Shown here in pieces: positions 1-12,423 of a stretch of DNA of 64,000 bases. Numbering within the stretch: position 1 is the first letter of the stretch; every line of letters starts with the position of its first letter. The position numbers and the translations under genes were made by a program. Origin of the DNA: Capillidium heterosporum (lineage: Eukaryota; Entomophthoromycota; Entomophthoromycetes; Entomophthorales; Capillidiaceae); contig WBMQ01000006.1 in the NCBI GenBank assembly GCA_016630905.1, positions 372,001 to 436,000 on the forward strand, written 5' to 3'. The notes beneath the pieces are model-generated. The model was not told the DNA's origin, ran no database searches, and saw only the letters and a program-made list of their open reading frames with translations.

Positions 1-512
1 TTACTTTAGGCGATCTAGTTTTCAATTTATCTATCATATATGTTTCTCAAATTTTAATTACAAGTTCAAATGTAATCTCTATTGTCATTAGAATAAATTT
101 ACTGTTATCCGATAAAGAGCTCTATTAGCTTAGCTCTTTTTACTAAACTTTTATATATTTATTTGTACTTTTAGATACTAATATTACTCCTCCAACCCTT
201 TTCTCCTATAAAAATTTCCTGGTAAATTGATATAGTCTCCTTTGTAAAGATTAGAAAAATAGTTGTTATATGTATCGAATAACTTTGATATATTTTCACA
301 TCAAATTATAACTATGGAATAATATTTTAAAGTTTTACTTGATTACACTTTCACAAACTGTCAATATCGAAATTATATCCATGGCTTACCTTTCCCATAC
401 GCCTCTCAAATGAACTTTACAGTCGAAAATATTATGTATATATGGATAGAACTAAAAATCCAAGTATTATCTTTATTAGAACTTTTTTCTAAATTGGAAG
501 TGTTGCCAAAGG
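1..512. other. Intergenic, no gene seen
   Basis: AT-rich sequence downstream of the NDUFAF6-like gene. I see no conserved reading frame, RNA gene or repeat. Confidence 0.6.
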
Positions 513-1613
513 CTAAAGGGTAAGGCCCAATCTTTCTTCTTCAGCTTGGGGTGCAGAGAGGTCGAAGTTGACCGACTCCAAAGCTTTCAAATACCTAGAC
601 GTCGGCAACTAAACATATGGATTAAAATTAAACTGAACAAAATATACATACTATTGAGATAAGGACAGGGTAGGATCGAATCAGATCCTTATTTTTGGAA
701 TTTAACAGCTCATCATACTTGTACCGGGCAGTCAGCAGGTGATCATGTGCCAAAGTCGACATCTCAAAGGTCAGATCCATAAGCTTGGTATGCCTTTCCG
801 CATTAAGTTGATTGGTAGTGAAGTGCTGGAAGAGCTCCTCCTCCGAAATCTGGTGATTAGCCAAGAGTTGGGTTGGTAGCACTGAAGCTCGGTTACTTAG
901 GTGATGGGGTAAAGCTCGCAGGTTGTTGGCTATGCCAATTGCTTTACCCAAGTGACTGAAGAGATGGTCAACCTCAACATCGCGGATACCCAGTAACTCC
1001 AACTGTAAGTACAGTAGAGAAGAGTAACTATCCTCACCGTAACTCTCCAACTCATTTAAGTCGTTGAAATATCCTTTTTGAAAATAGTTGGCCTAAGCAA
1101 AGGTTAGTTTATAGTTTACAAGATTGATGCACACCCTAGCACTGATATTCTTCTTAAAAAACCCACTGGAAAGTTTGTGTTTCTGAATTGTATCAAATAG
1201 CTGCAATGCTACCGGTTGTTGAATTGGAATGCCCTAATAATTTTGGTAAGTTGAAACTTCTTATACAAAACTACCTTGTACAAGCTATCGATAGTATCTT
1301 TCCAAAATTGAAATCTCATTATCGCAATCTGCTGTTTCGAAGTCACATCCAATATACCGCTAACTTCCAGGTTGAAAGCTCGTAGACTATAGAACTGGGG
1401 GCGTAGTTCTTTAGGTATAAATTGTCCACATAAAAAGCTTTCGTAATCTCTAGTTCTGAAAATAAAGTCAATATTTATATGGGTTAGAGGGCTAAACCTT
1501 ACTAGATCCTGGCAGTACTTTAGTGAGCTTTCATACTTGTCTTTACTGATAGCTTGACTACTGTACCGTCTTATTAACCTTGGGCTGCAACTGCTTTTGG
1601 TGAGGAGCTTCAT
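513..1613 (-). CDS. NDUFAF6-like complex I assembly factor (squalene/phytoene synthase fold)
   Basis: Four exons read on the minus strand (1613-1275, 1233-1135, 1092-652, 608-513), all phase 0 with GT-AG introns of 41-43 nt, giving about 324 aa. The ATG at 1613 begins a basic, Ser/Arg-rich N-terminus that looks like a mitochondrial presequence. The first exon carries the family signatures YESFLCGQFIPKEL and RFQFWKDTID; later exons give SSLLYLQLELLGI, HLGKAIGIANNLRALP and a C-terminal RYLKALESVNFDL. Family members adopt the squalene/phytoene synthase fold but lack prenyl synthase activity and help assemble respiratory complex I in mitochondria. The gene therefore implies that this fungus keeps a proton-pumping complex I. 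The reading frame is clean throughout. Confidence 0.88.
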
Positions 1614-3377
<1,764 letters not shown>

Positions 3378-4564
3378 TTAAAGGCTAGGTGGGTTGCCAG
3401 TAATCAAAGTAAAGGCCTCGATATACTTCTCCAAGGTCTTACTAACAACATCGGCAGGTAGAGTTACCGCTTCACTGGAATCTTTATCGAACTTGATGGA
3501 TAGTAAATAATCCCGGACGAATTGTTTATCATAACTTTTGTAAATCAGCTAATTGAAAGGATAATGTGCATTACCTGTCCTGACCACGGCCAGTTTCGTA
3601 CTTGCTAATGGGCCAGAAACGCGAAGAATCTATATTTGAACTAAGAATAAAATATAGGAATTATCGTTACCTGGCGTTAAGACTTCATCTGCTAGTATCA
3701 TGTTCCCCTGGCTATCCTTACCAAATTCGAATTTGGTATCGGCGATAATGATACCCTTTTCAGCAGCAAGGTCTCTAGCCTACTATTTTTAGTACTTGAA
3801 AGGCAAAGACGGGTACCGTTTGGTAGATCTGGATAGTTAGCGCCTCCATACGCTTTGCATCGGCTTCGCCAATAATCTTTGATACTTATTTACAAGCAAT
3901 TCAGTTTAAAGAAAATATATGATAAATACCTTTGCTAGGGTGGATGTTTTCATCTAGTTATTTTTAGTTAAACGACAGTATACAATGTATTACCATGACC
4001 ACCGATTTCAGCTTTGGTGCTTGGAGTAAATAGAGGTTCTGATAGTTTTTCTGATTCCTTTAAATTTTTGGGTAACTCAATATCACATACGGTGCCTTTT
4101 GCCTGATACTCTTTCCAGCCAGAACCTAGTTTAAACAAATTAACAATAGGTGCAATTTACTATATTACCAGAAATGTATCCTCTAACAATGGCTTCAACT
4201 GGATAGATTTCCAGTTTTTTGACCAAGATGCTTCTACCTTCCAGTTGCGTGCGATAAGCTTGTACGTTGGCAGGCATCTTATCAAAGTCGCCAGTTATGA
4301 CGTGGTTGGGTATATCTTTAAGCTGGTTGAACCAGAACAGTGAAAGCTGGGTCAGAATTTTCCCTTTGCTTGGAATTCCCTTTACTATGTCAATACAAAA
4401 ATTCAAGAAAGCGTTACGTTGTTCATAACGACGTCAAAAGCACTTAGCCTATCGGTAGCGACGAACAAAAGGCTGTTACTGTCGACTTCATAGATATCCC
4501 TAACCTTTCCTCTAGCTAGAAGCTTTAGATCGGGGCAGTTGCTTTGTAAAAGTTCTTGAGTCAT
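3378..4564 (-). CDS. ADE1: SAICAR synthetase (phosphoribosylaminoimidazole-succinocarboxamide synthase)
   Basis: Eight exons on the minus strand, from ATG 4564 to TAA 3378, separated by introns of about 34-46 nt. The conserved blocks appear in order: [15 protein letters not shown] and [12 protein letters not shown] near the N-terminus, [17 protein letters not shown], then [34 protein letters not shown] and [33 protein letters not shown] and a terminus at ITGNPPSL. The enzyme condenses CAIR with aspartate using ATP in de novo purine synthesis. It is a stand-alone protein, as in fungi and plants, rather than the bifunctional animal form. Very short exons (24 and 68 nt) lie in the middle. The second exon's acceptor appears to be AAAG just before GGAATTCC, which keeps the frame. 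The frame is intact. Confidence 0.93.
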
Positions 4565-4731
4565 AGCTTCTTCACTTGTTCTTGTAAAAGTGAGTTACTG
4601 CTGCGTTTAGACAAAATTTTATAAGTTTATGATGTGTCCAATCATACGAGCTTACGGAAAACTCAAATCCCAAGTTCATAAATTTGAAGCAAAATTTTTG
4701 GAATAGTTCACCTATCGAGGCCAAATATCTG
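4565..4731. promoter_or_regulatory. Short bidirectional promoter (ADE1 / eIF3d)
   Basis: Only 167 nt separate the ATG of ADE1 (minus strand, 4564) from the first usable ATG of eIF3d (plus strand, 4732), so both promoters must share this gap. No clear TATA box stands out. An upstream in-frame TTG at 4684 is not a plausible eukaryotic start, and homology with other eIF3d N-termini fits 4732. Confidence 0.45.
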
Positions 4732-6459
4732 ATGACCGATAAAAGTTTCCAACTACCAAAGATCGACGACTGGGAAGGAGGCTGGGGTCCCAACCAGGAC
4801 TTAGTTCCCAGCCAGTTCAAAGGAATTCCATTTACTCCATTCAACAAATCGGAACGTTTGGGCAAGGTTGCTGATTGGTCCCAGGAAGCCCAGAGCCGTC
4901 AGCATAATGATAACCGACGCCAGAATCGCCGAGGTAGCTCTTTTAACCAACCCTTTTTAATGTAAATTTTATAGAACAAGCTTACGGTGGTAATGCTGAG
5001 AATCCTTTCGTTTATCACCATACTGGAGATGATGCCTCTTTCTCTTTAGTTGACAATAGAACCACCAGCAAGCGCACCACCTTTACCCGCGGCGTAAATT
5101 TATACCTCTTATATGTTTTAACAGTTCTGTAGGTTCGTACCAATTTCCGTGGCAATACCCGTGGCAATGTTAGAGGTGGACGTGGTGGAAACCGTGGTGG
5201 CGTAAGTTTTATTAGTTGAACTCTACTAACCCAGATACCAGTTCCAGGGCCGTAAGCGATACGGTTGGAAAGATTATGACCGTCAGCGCAACCGCGATCC
5301 TTCTATCAAGGTTTCTGCCGATTGGGAGGTTGTTGAAGAGATCGAACTGAACCGTATTGCCAAGCTTAGCCACAAAGTAGATGTTCCAACTGATATCTCC
5401 ACTTACGGTCAACTCAGCTACTATCAGAAGAAGTTTGATCGACCCAGCAACGCTGACAAGAACCTGAAGAGTAGTGATTACGTCAGATACAACGTCACTA
5501 CTAGCGAAGATAACGTTATTAACGAGCTCGCCAAGGAAGAGGCTGGTCAGGTCTTTATAACAGACTCGATCCTTGCTCTCCTCATGTGCGCTCCTCGTTC
5601 AATTGCCCCTTGGGATGTCATCATCAACAAGGTTGGGGACCAGATCTTCTTTGATAAGCGTGAGGGAGGGCCCTTGGATACCATCACCGTCAACGAGAAT
5701 GGAGCTGAAACGACTGATGACGAGAATGCCGACAAGGATCGTATCAACCACCCAACCAACTTGTCCGTAGAAGCATTGCAGATCAACCAACTTTTCCAGG
5801 GTCAAGTCTTGGATCTCTCGACCAACGTGCCTATGGAGAAACCCAACCCATTCGCCGAAGAGGAACTTGGCGAAGAGGACGTCCTAGCCTCATGTGCCTA
5901 CCGTTACCGCAAGTTCAAGCTCGGTGAGAATTTGGATTTGGTAGTACGCTGCGAGATTGATGCCCTTCAAAAGTCATCCACCAACGAGGATCAATACCTC
6001 CTAGTACGCGCCCTCAACGAAGTCGACGCCAAGGTTACTGGTGGCTTGGACTGGCGTACCAAACTGGATTCGCAAAGAGGTGCTGTTGTCGCCACCGAGA
6101 TGCGTAACAACAACTGCAAATTAACTAGATGGGCTACCCAGGCTCTCCTAGGTGGTTGCCACCAGCTCAAGCTGGGATGGGTCAGCCGTATCAAGCCCAA
6201 TGATCCTACCCGCCATCAGATTTTGACCACTATGCAATACAAGCCTCAGGACTTTTTGAACCAGATGAACTACCAATTGACTCAGGGATGGGGTATTGTC
6301 AACGCCCTGGTCCGACTCACTTTACCCCTCGATGAGGGCAAGTACATCCTTGTCAAGGACCCTAACAAGCCCTTGGTCAGAATGTACAAGTTGTCTGAAG
6401 ATGCTCTAGATGGCAAGGACGAGGCTGAGGTCCAGCAAGATGGTAACAATCAGGAGTAA
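4732..6459 (+). CDS. eIF3d: Eukaryotic translation initiation factor 3 subunit D
   Basis: Four exons (4732-4933, 4975-5093, 5133-5201, 5242-6459) give about 535 aa, close to the human protein (548). Landmarks are GGWGPNQDLVPSQFKGIPF and SERLGKVADW at the N-terminus, an RGG-rich segment around 5133-5201, and the long conserved C-terminal half with RYRKFKLGENLDLVVRCE, WRTKLDSQRGAVVATEM, LARW-like LTRWATQALLGG and EGKYILVKDPNKPLVRMY, ending in an acidic tail. eIF3d sits on the 40S head side of eIF3 and contains a cap-binding domain. It is absent from S. cerevisiae but common in other fungi. In intron 3 the first AG lies only a few bases after the CTAAC branch site, and the frame requires the next AG (5240-5241). 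The frame is intact. Confidence 0.95.
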
Positions 6460-7017
6460 GGTAGATGGAGTTAAATAAATTAATTCTACTGCACTTTTCA
6501 ATTTATATCTTTGTCTATCTTTTTAATAACTCTTGAACGGGTTAGTTTTCATCTATAAATGCTGTAGTTTATTGCAAGGAATTTAGTTTATAAGTAGGAC
6601 TTGAATTAAAAGTACGATTTTTACATACATGAAATAAAGTGAGGCCTCGCAACTACGTTTGTTAAAGTATTTAAGATAGCAATATATCAAACCATTAAAG
6701 AATACATACTTTTTAGAAAGATACACTTGCCTACAAATTAAGAAATTTATAAAGCAATACAAGTCTTCAAGGTCATTTTGCTTTAGTGTATTCAACTCAT
6801 CTAATCCAATCTTCAATTTCCCAGCAGATTTAGTTCCAATCAAAACACCAAATTAGCAATGAAGATATACGCCATATAAATTTAATCTGCGAAAGTAATA
6901 AGTTGCAAAGCAATCCAACTTTCTGAGGAACAACTGCTATCCAATTCCAACTCAAAAAGTTAAACAAACTCTAATTCCAATTTCAAAACTCGACTTTTGC
7001 TGCAACAAATTTGAACA
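6460..7017. other. Intergenic, no confident gene
   Basis: 3' flank of eIF3d and 5' flank of the next gene. A minus-strand frame at 6583-6843 starts with TTG rather than ATG and matches nothing I recognise. It is left out as a gene. Confidence 0.5.
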
Positions 7018-7475
7018 ATGGACCGACAACCTCGTCACCTCCATGATCTACAACAGGAAATAAAAGAGTACCACAACCTAGTTCGCAAAAAGTATAAAGA
7101 GTTAAATATTACTTTATCCAAGGTACTTTTTTTTAAAAATATCCATTGCAATTAAATTATATCTTTATTTTCTTACATTCCTTCTCTTCTCTTACATTTT
7201 TATATTTTCTTTTAAATTAGGCGGAACGTGAACTCAATACCATGAACGTCCATACACTACCCAACATAACCGAAAAGCTGCGCATAATAGAGAAGCGATT
7301 GAATTTAGTTTTAACACTATTTAAAAGTTCCATCTACTCAGCAAGTTTAACAGCCGAACGCAATAAGAGGTTAAAGTCAGATAGAAAGATAGGCGCAGAG
7401 CTGGTGGCTTATCAAGATTACGTTAAAGGTAAGACGAATCAAAACTCTCACTCCAACCGTCCTTCATTTTTTTAA
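7018..7475 (+). CDS. Small helical (coiled-coil-like) protein, function unknown
   Basis: ATG at 7018. Exon 1 (7018-7122) encodes MDRQPRHLHDLQQEIKEY and onward, rich in Lys, Glu and Leu. A 98-nt intron (7123-7220), long for this window, is followed by exon 2 with NITEKLRIIEKRLNLVLTLF and a basic stretch. Reading through to TAA 7475 gives 119 aa. A further donor (GTAAGA at about 7429) and an AAG acceptor near 7490 could instead end the protein with VKVW. Heptad-like spacing suggests a coiled coil such as is found in small kinetochore or tethering-complex subunits, but I cannot assign a family. Codon use and the clean phase-0 splice support a real gene. Confidence 0.6.
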
Positions 7476-9756
7476 ACATTACTATGTAAGTTTGGTAAAC
7501 TTTTATTTTTAAACTTTTGATATTTAAGCTTTATATTGAATGTTTAGTTTTTTATAGTTTATACCTGGATTTGTTATAATTTATAGAGTACTTTTGAATT
7601 ATGTTATTTTCTTTTTAACCATAGTATACATTTAAATATAGTATGGGTTTATTTATACGATAGAGTTACTTTTAACTTCTCCGGTTGCGCATTCATATTC
7701 AACTTCAAGATATCGATTTGTATTATTTAAGTACCAAGCTTATAAGCTTATTTTTCAACTTGTATTATCAATTTTATATCCTTTAAGCCAGCTTGGTCCT
7801 ACCTTTTCATCATCCCAAGCTTATATATTTGTCCACCTCCTCTTGCCTCTCACATATTCATCCTTTGACACGAATTATACTTTTCCTCAGCTTTATAAAG
7901 CATGCTTTACTAGATTCCTAGTCTATAAGTTGCCTTTTATATCAGTACATCAGTCACATTTACCTTTAACTTCTAAAACTTGTTCAACCTCAACTATAAT
8001 ATAACTATAAACTTGGATGATGTTTAATCTACGCACTATACAATTTTATTAATTAAATACCCATCTACCTCTCAAATTTTCGACAACTTTATTAAACTTT
8101 TCTTAGCTACTTGTTTCCAGTGTAAAGGCGGATCGAGCTGGTCAACCTTAAAGCCTTTAAATGCCAAAGTAGCTAGTTTGGAAATTAATACATAGATATA
8201 AAAGATACCTGCATATAAACCTTTTGGCTAGACTTTTATCTTCTTACTCCTCTCCCTTTATGTGCAAATGCCTTGCTGCACTCCAGCTTACCTTTACAGT
8301 TCATATTCCAATCCAATGCTATTGTTTTCAATTTACATTTAATGTATTGGACTCAAGCAATTCCTAAATGCTTGATTTCGATCCTATAATATTTTACAGT
8401 AGCTTAGTTTACCAGTCTTATAATAAGAAGTTATATGGACCTTAAGTAGGACTAAAGCTTTAAATTTTCCAAATCGATACTGCTTTCAAGGCTCCTTACG
8501 ACTTTATAGGTCTTATGCTAAATTTTTACAGAGATTGAATGGAGAAACTGGATCCAAATCCAAAACCTATCCTCCAAAGCTTCAAGGTATAGTACCATAT
8601 TCTTCAAGTCAGTTCCAGTTCCTCATCCCAAACTTCAAACCATTCGGAATCGGGTTTCAATTTAAGATAGCTGCAGCAGTGAAACTTTATATAAAAAAGA
8701 GGTTGAGCCTAATACCAAGTAAGACATACATTTACCAAATTTAGTTTTAAAGAGTCATTCCAAAACAGGTACCAAGCCCACCATCAAGGTCGGTGCTACA
8801 GAAAGCGAGGCGTGGTGCCAAAGGCTTACAAATCAAAGAAACTCAAAGTAGAGCTATAAAACTGAGCTACAAAACTTTTGCCATTATTTCATAGTTCGAG
8901 TTACAACTTGTTCGTATAAGATGTCACTTTTCAAAATAGGTAAAGTAAGAAGTGGCATCGGTCTTTCAAAAGAACCTCCCTAAAGCTTCCGTTCCGCCAA
9001 TTTCTCAAAGAATAGTATTTATCCAGTAAAAGCGCAGTCCATTCACATCAGCCCAAGTAGGTAGGTGGACAATTGTACAACCAGTTATACCCAACGTTAC
9101 AATTGTTCCAAGGGATTTTTATACCAAAAGCCAAAGGGTTTTTCATTAGATGTGATAGAGTTAGTGGGTGCTTGGCTTCAAATCTATAAAGCAAAGGCTG
9201 TTATAGATGTTGGGTAGAGCAAAGTAAAGACGTTGAAATATACAATCTACACATATAGCAAAAAAGCAAGTAGGTGGATTCAATACTCAAAACTGGTGAG
9301 AAATTCAACTACCTGTCAGCCTCTATAGACACGAACACTAACAGAAAAGTGGGCTTCCATCTGAAAGAAAAGTTCTTGAAACAAAGTTAAAGCAAAATGT
9401 AGAAAGAATCTAGAATCTTTGAAAGAGATGGATATAAGCATAACGTTCAAAAGTAACTGAAATTCTCCAGTGTAAATTGTGTAAAGAAATATAGGTTTAT
9501 TAGTAACAGAAAAATACTTTTCCAATAGGTTAGGTTAAAGTTCAAATTCAACGGCAATATAAGCTAAAGCTCCGATACAAGCTTTAGAACTGTACAGTAT
9601 AGTATACATATAGGTGAGGCATAAGGCAAAAGGGTAAGGTAGGTTAGGAGGCGAGTCAACGTTGTTAAAAAAGCATAGTTTGTACTCAATACATATTCAA
9701 AGTTAGTTAGTAGTTGGGTTGGGGTCGGTATCAAGTTTGAAGCTTGAATGTGAGAT
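7476..9756. other. Gene-poor 2.3-kb stretch
   Basis: Mostly AT-rich with no recognisable gene. Between about 8520 and 8900 the composition is less AT-rich, with possible exon-like open segments around an apparent intron (GTAAGA near 8722, CAG before 8770). No frame has an ATG start or a match I recognise. It could be an undetected small gene, a decayed gene or a noncoding transcript. Confidence 0.4.
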
Positions 9757-10104
9757 TTAACTCACAACGATAGTTACCGATTCCTCCTTCTTGTTCTTGC
9801 CAAAGAAAGACTTGATGGCTTTGGTGAGCTTATTGCCCTTCTTGTAAGGCACCTGCTTCTGGATGACTTTGGTCGATTGCGACAGTGGGGCCATCAGTTC
9901 GAACGATTGTTCGCGTTCCAAAGGTAAAGCAAAGCTAGCTTGGTAGGACCTGAAGGTTATCTGTTCGTTGAAAGATACCGTTTTGGAAGATTTGAGGGAG
10001 TTGGATTCGGACGAGATACTCGATCGTCTAGAGCTAGGTTCACTACGCACTTCAGGGACTTGGAGGACTTGGCTGTCTTTGATGATTTCCAGGGATTTGG
10101 TCAT
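9757..10104 (-). CDS. Small Ser-rich basic protein with a PP1-docking-like motif
   Basis: Single-exon frame of 115 aa from ATG 10104, with a TATA-like element on the minus strand around 10150. The protein has a serine-rich first half (RRSSISSESNSLKSS), then KTVSFNEQITFRSY, and a lysine-rich C-terminus (KKGNKLTKAIKSFFGKNKK) that could form an amphipathic basic helix before the terminal VTIVVS. The KTVSF segment fits the RVxF consensus for protein phosphatase 1 docking, and the surrounding serines look like kinase targets. This is motif resemblance only. No family is recognised. The absence of close neighbours and a plausible promoter argue for an independently expressed gene. Confidence 0.6.
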   Translation of the reverse strand: MTKSLEIIKDSQVLQVPEVRSEPSSRRSSISSESNSLKSSKTVSFNEQITFRSYQASFALPLEREQSFELMAPLSQSTKVIQKQVPYKKGNKLTKAIKSFFGKNKKEESVTIVVS

Positions 10105-12423
10105 ATTGGCTAAAGTTTGTTTTGTTGTTATTGTAGGGTGGTTGTATTTATATACGTAGACTTTGTAAAATTCAAGCGAATTTAAAAATAAGAAGATGGT
10201 TCGCCAATCTTAAGCACTTGCCGACTATTTATACTTTCTCCTAATTTTAAAATTGGCTAGATCTATTTATACTCCTAAATTGTATGACTCAGGCTGAAGT
10301 TCACCCTAATTTATTCTGGTTATGATTTGCCATCCAATTAGGTGGAAATTTTGGAAAGAATTGTGATTTCTAATTATGCTTGTAAGAGCAAATGTAACCC
10401 CGACTTCCTATTCGGTACAAGGCTCTATTAGCAAAAAACAAGAAGCAAACACAGGTTTGAAGCTGCTTCTTGTTTCTAGTTTCCAAATTTTGAAAATGGG
10501 TTATAGTTGTGGTAAATGTTTACCTACTTGGTCCTCAATATTTAAGGTTTACCAAATAGTGCTATATCGGCTCATACACTTAACCTTATATTTACTAAAC
10601 TTTCTACAGAGCCCCTTGATATTTGTGATGGGAACAAATGTTAGGCTTCACCCTTCTTGTGCAACCTTTGAGCCGGTATTCCATGGGAAAACTTTTGACT
10701 TCTTTCAAATCGGACTTAAAGGGTATTGGATTTAAATTTTGCCTATCACAATTCGAAACAAGATTATTAATGTATCGGTTGAAACCGGTGCCGTTTATTT
10801 ATTTAGAGAATTTTGTAACGGAATTTTCTTTGTTACTACTGTGACTACTATGTCCCATAAACAATTCGGTTGTTAACTTTTAACCATATTGCTATTTTCT
10901 GACATAGGTTTTGTGGGATTGTTGGGCAATATTGAGCCATCTGGATATTCAGCTGCCGATATACAAGAATCTTAAGGTGGAGCAATAGATTATTCTGACA
11001 CTATGAAGTTTAGGTCAGCCAATTTGGTTTGATTGTTGAGCTTCAATTCCCACACTAAAACGTAGCCTATCACTCCACTTTTATCAAGTTTTATAGTCGA
11101 TCTTGTAACATTTGCCATGTCGGACCATGCCTCGTTTTGAAAAGGCGATGGAGTGTATGACCAAAGTAGGATATTGGGGATCTTTGCCCCAACTTTGGAA
11201 ATTTTAGTTTGGGTATGGGGTTGTCCACTTGCTACAATTGTCAACGTGTCCATTCTAAAATTTGGATGGTGCTATGGATTTTAATCCAATTCATCTTCTC
11301 CAAACTTAGTTATAGCAAAGTGTTGCGGGGTCCCGTTCCCAAAAGTAGTTATAATTCCAAGTCGACACCAATTGAACTAGTCTGAATTTAGTCTTGATAC
11401 CTTTGATGTGTCTAAATTTAGACACTGCTCTCCTCTCGTTTACTTGAAGCGGTAACTGACAGAGTGTGCTACAACTATTTTTGCAACCTGGAAACCAAGC
11501 TTCTAGAATGTGCGAAACGCCTCTTGACAAATTTGGAATTTACGATAAAGTTCTTTATGGACGGTGGATTCCAACCTGACATTTTCAAATCAAATTATAC
11601 TACCTTTAGCTTAAATTGCAATTTCGCCTATCCATATGATCTATAAATACATTTGAGATGGATGGGTATTTAGTTATACGTCCGCGTGGTAGAATTTCAA
11701 ATAAACAACTGGAAGGTAAAGAAAGTCACCAGGGCTTCGTAAGTTTTATTTCGATAGAACTATAAACCACTGCCGGCCTGTAGACTAAAGGAGTAGGTAT
11801 TTTAGGTGAGGTGCTCATCTATATGTTACTTAGCTTGCACAAAAGTAATTGGTTTTGTTTCAAAACAACGTTGGCATGAGCTTGTAGTGACTCTTGGTAT
11901 ACATTTATAAATAGTTGGCCACTTGTGATACCTCAAGTTGATATAACCTAATTCAAAGCCAGTTGAATTTTGCTACCTCCATCCATCTAGCCCTATAATC
12001 CTAGATATTATAAAGAGTAAAAGGTACAATCAGACAGAATAAGGTAGACCAAGATACTATACTATTATCGAACTAGGTTTGAGAAATTGGAATTTCTGAA
12101 TCGTATATAAAGTATTCCGAATACAACACCGAGTATATAGGCTGATATAGTAATGTTTCATATTATAGTACCTGTAACATTAATGAAATACTTCTTGATA
12201 ATAAAAACATATTCTCTGATATTAAAATATAGTACCGCAAGATTATCAAGAGAAGGCAAAGAATTTCTTGTTATTAAAGGATTCTAACAGATAGATTAAC
12301 CTGTATGGCAGTGACTATACTAAAAATATTATAAAAGATTAACCCAACTCTTGCAAAAAATAAGTTTTAATCCTCATACAACTCAACTCAACTAAGAACC
12401 AAGTTTAAAAACGAAGATCCACA
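10105..12423. other. Gene-poor 2.3-kb stretch with a gene relic
   Basis: No intact conserved gene is visible. A plus-strand frame at 10376-10735 (119 aa) begins with ATG but resembles nothing known. Around 10.9 kb lies a short stretch resembling the 3' part of the Efm3-like gene at 27-28.7 kb (separate entry). The rest is AT-rich. Confidence 0.5.
10880..10985 (+). pseudogene. Relic of an Efm3-like methyltransferase 3' end
   Basis: The plus strand near 10907-10935 encodes GFVGLLGNI, matching RFVGLI(GNI) in the Efm3-like gene at about 28525-28555. Shortly after, near 10960-10975, AADIQ resembles AVDIW in the next exon of that gene. At the place where the intact gene has its GT donor, this copy has GC. 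No catalytic core was found nearby, so this looks like a partial, decayed duplicate. The match is short and was seen by eye, so chance similarity remains possible. Confidence 0.35.

Noticed and set aside
4684-4731. Upstream in-frame extension of eIF3d
   Set aside because: It begins with TTG. The first ATG in frame is 4732 and fits the start of known eIF3d proteins.
9690-9735. Possible 5S rRNA 3' half (GTTAGTAGTTGGGTTGGGG)
   Set aside because: It resembles a short piece of fungal 5S rRNA, but the rest of the gene, including the internal control region, is absent.
10376-10735. 119-aa plus-strand ATG frame
   Set aside because: AT-rich composition, no recognisable motifs, and it lies beside a gene relic. 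Not supported as a gene.
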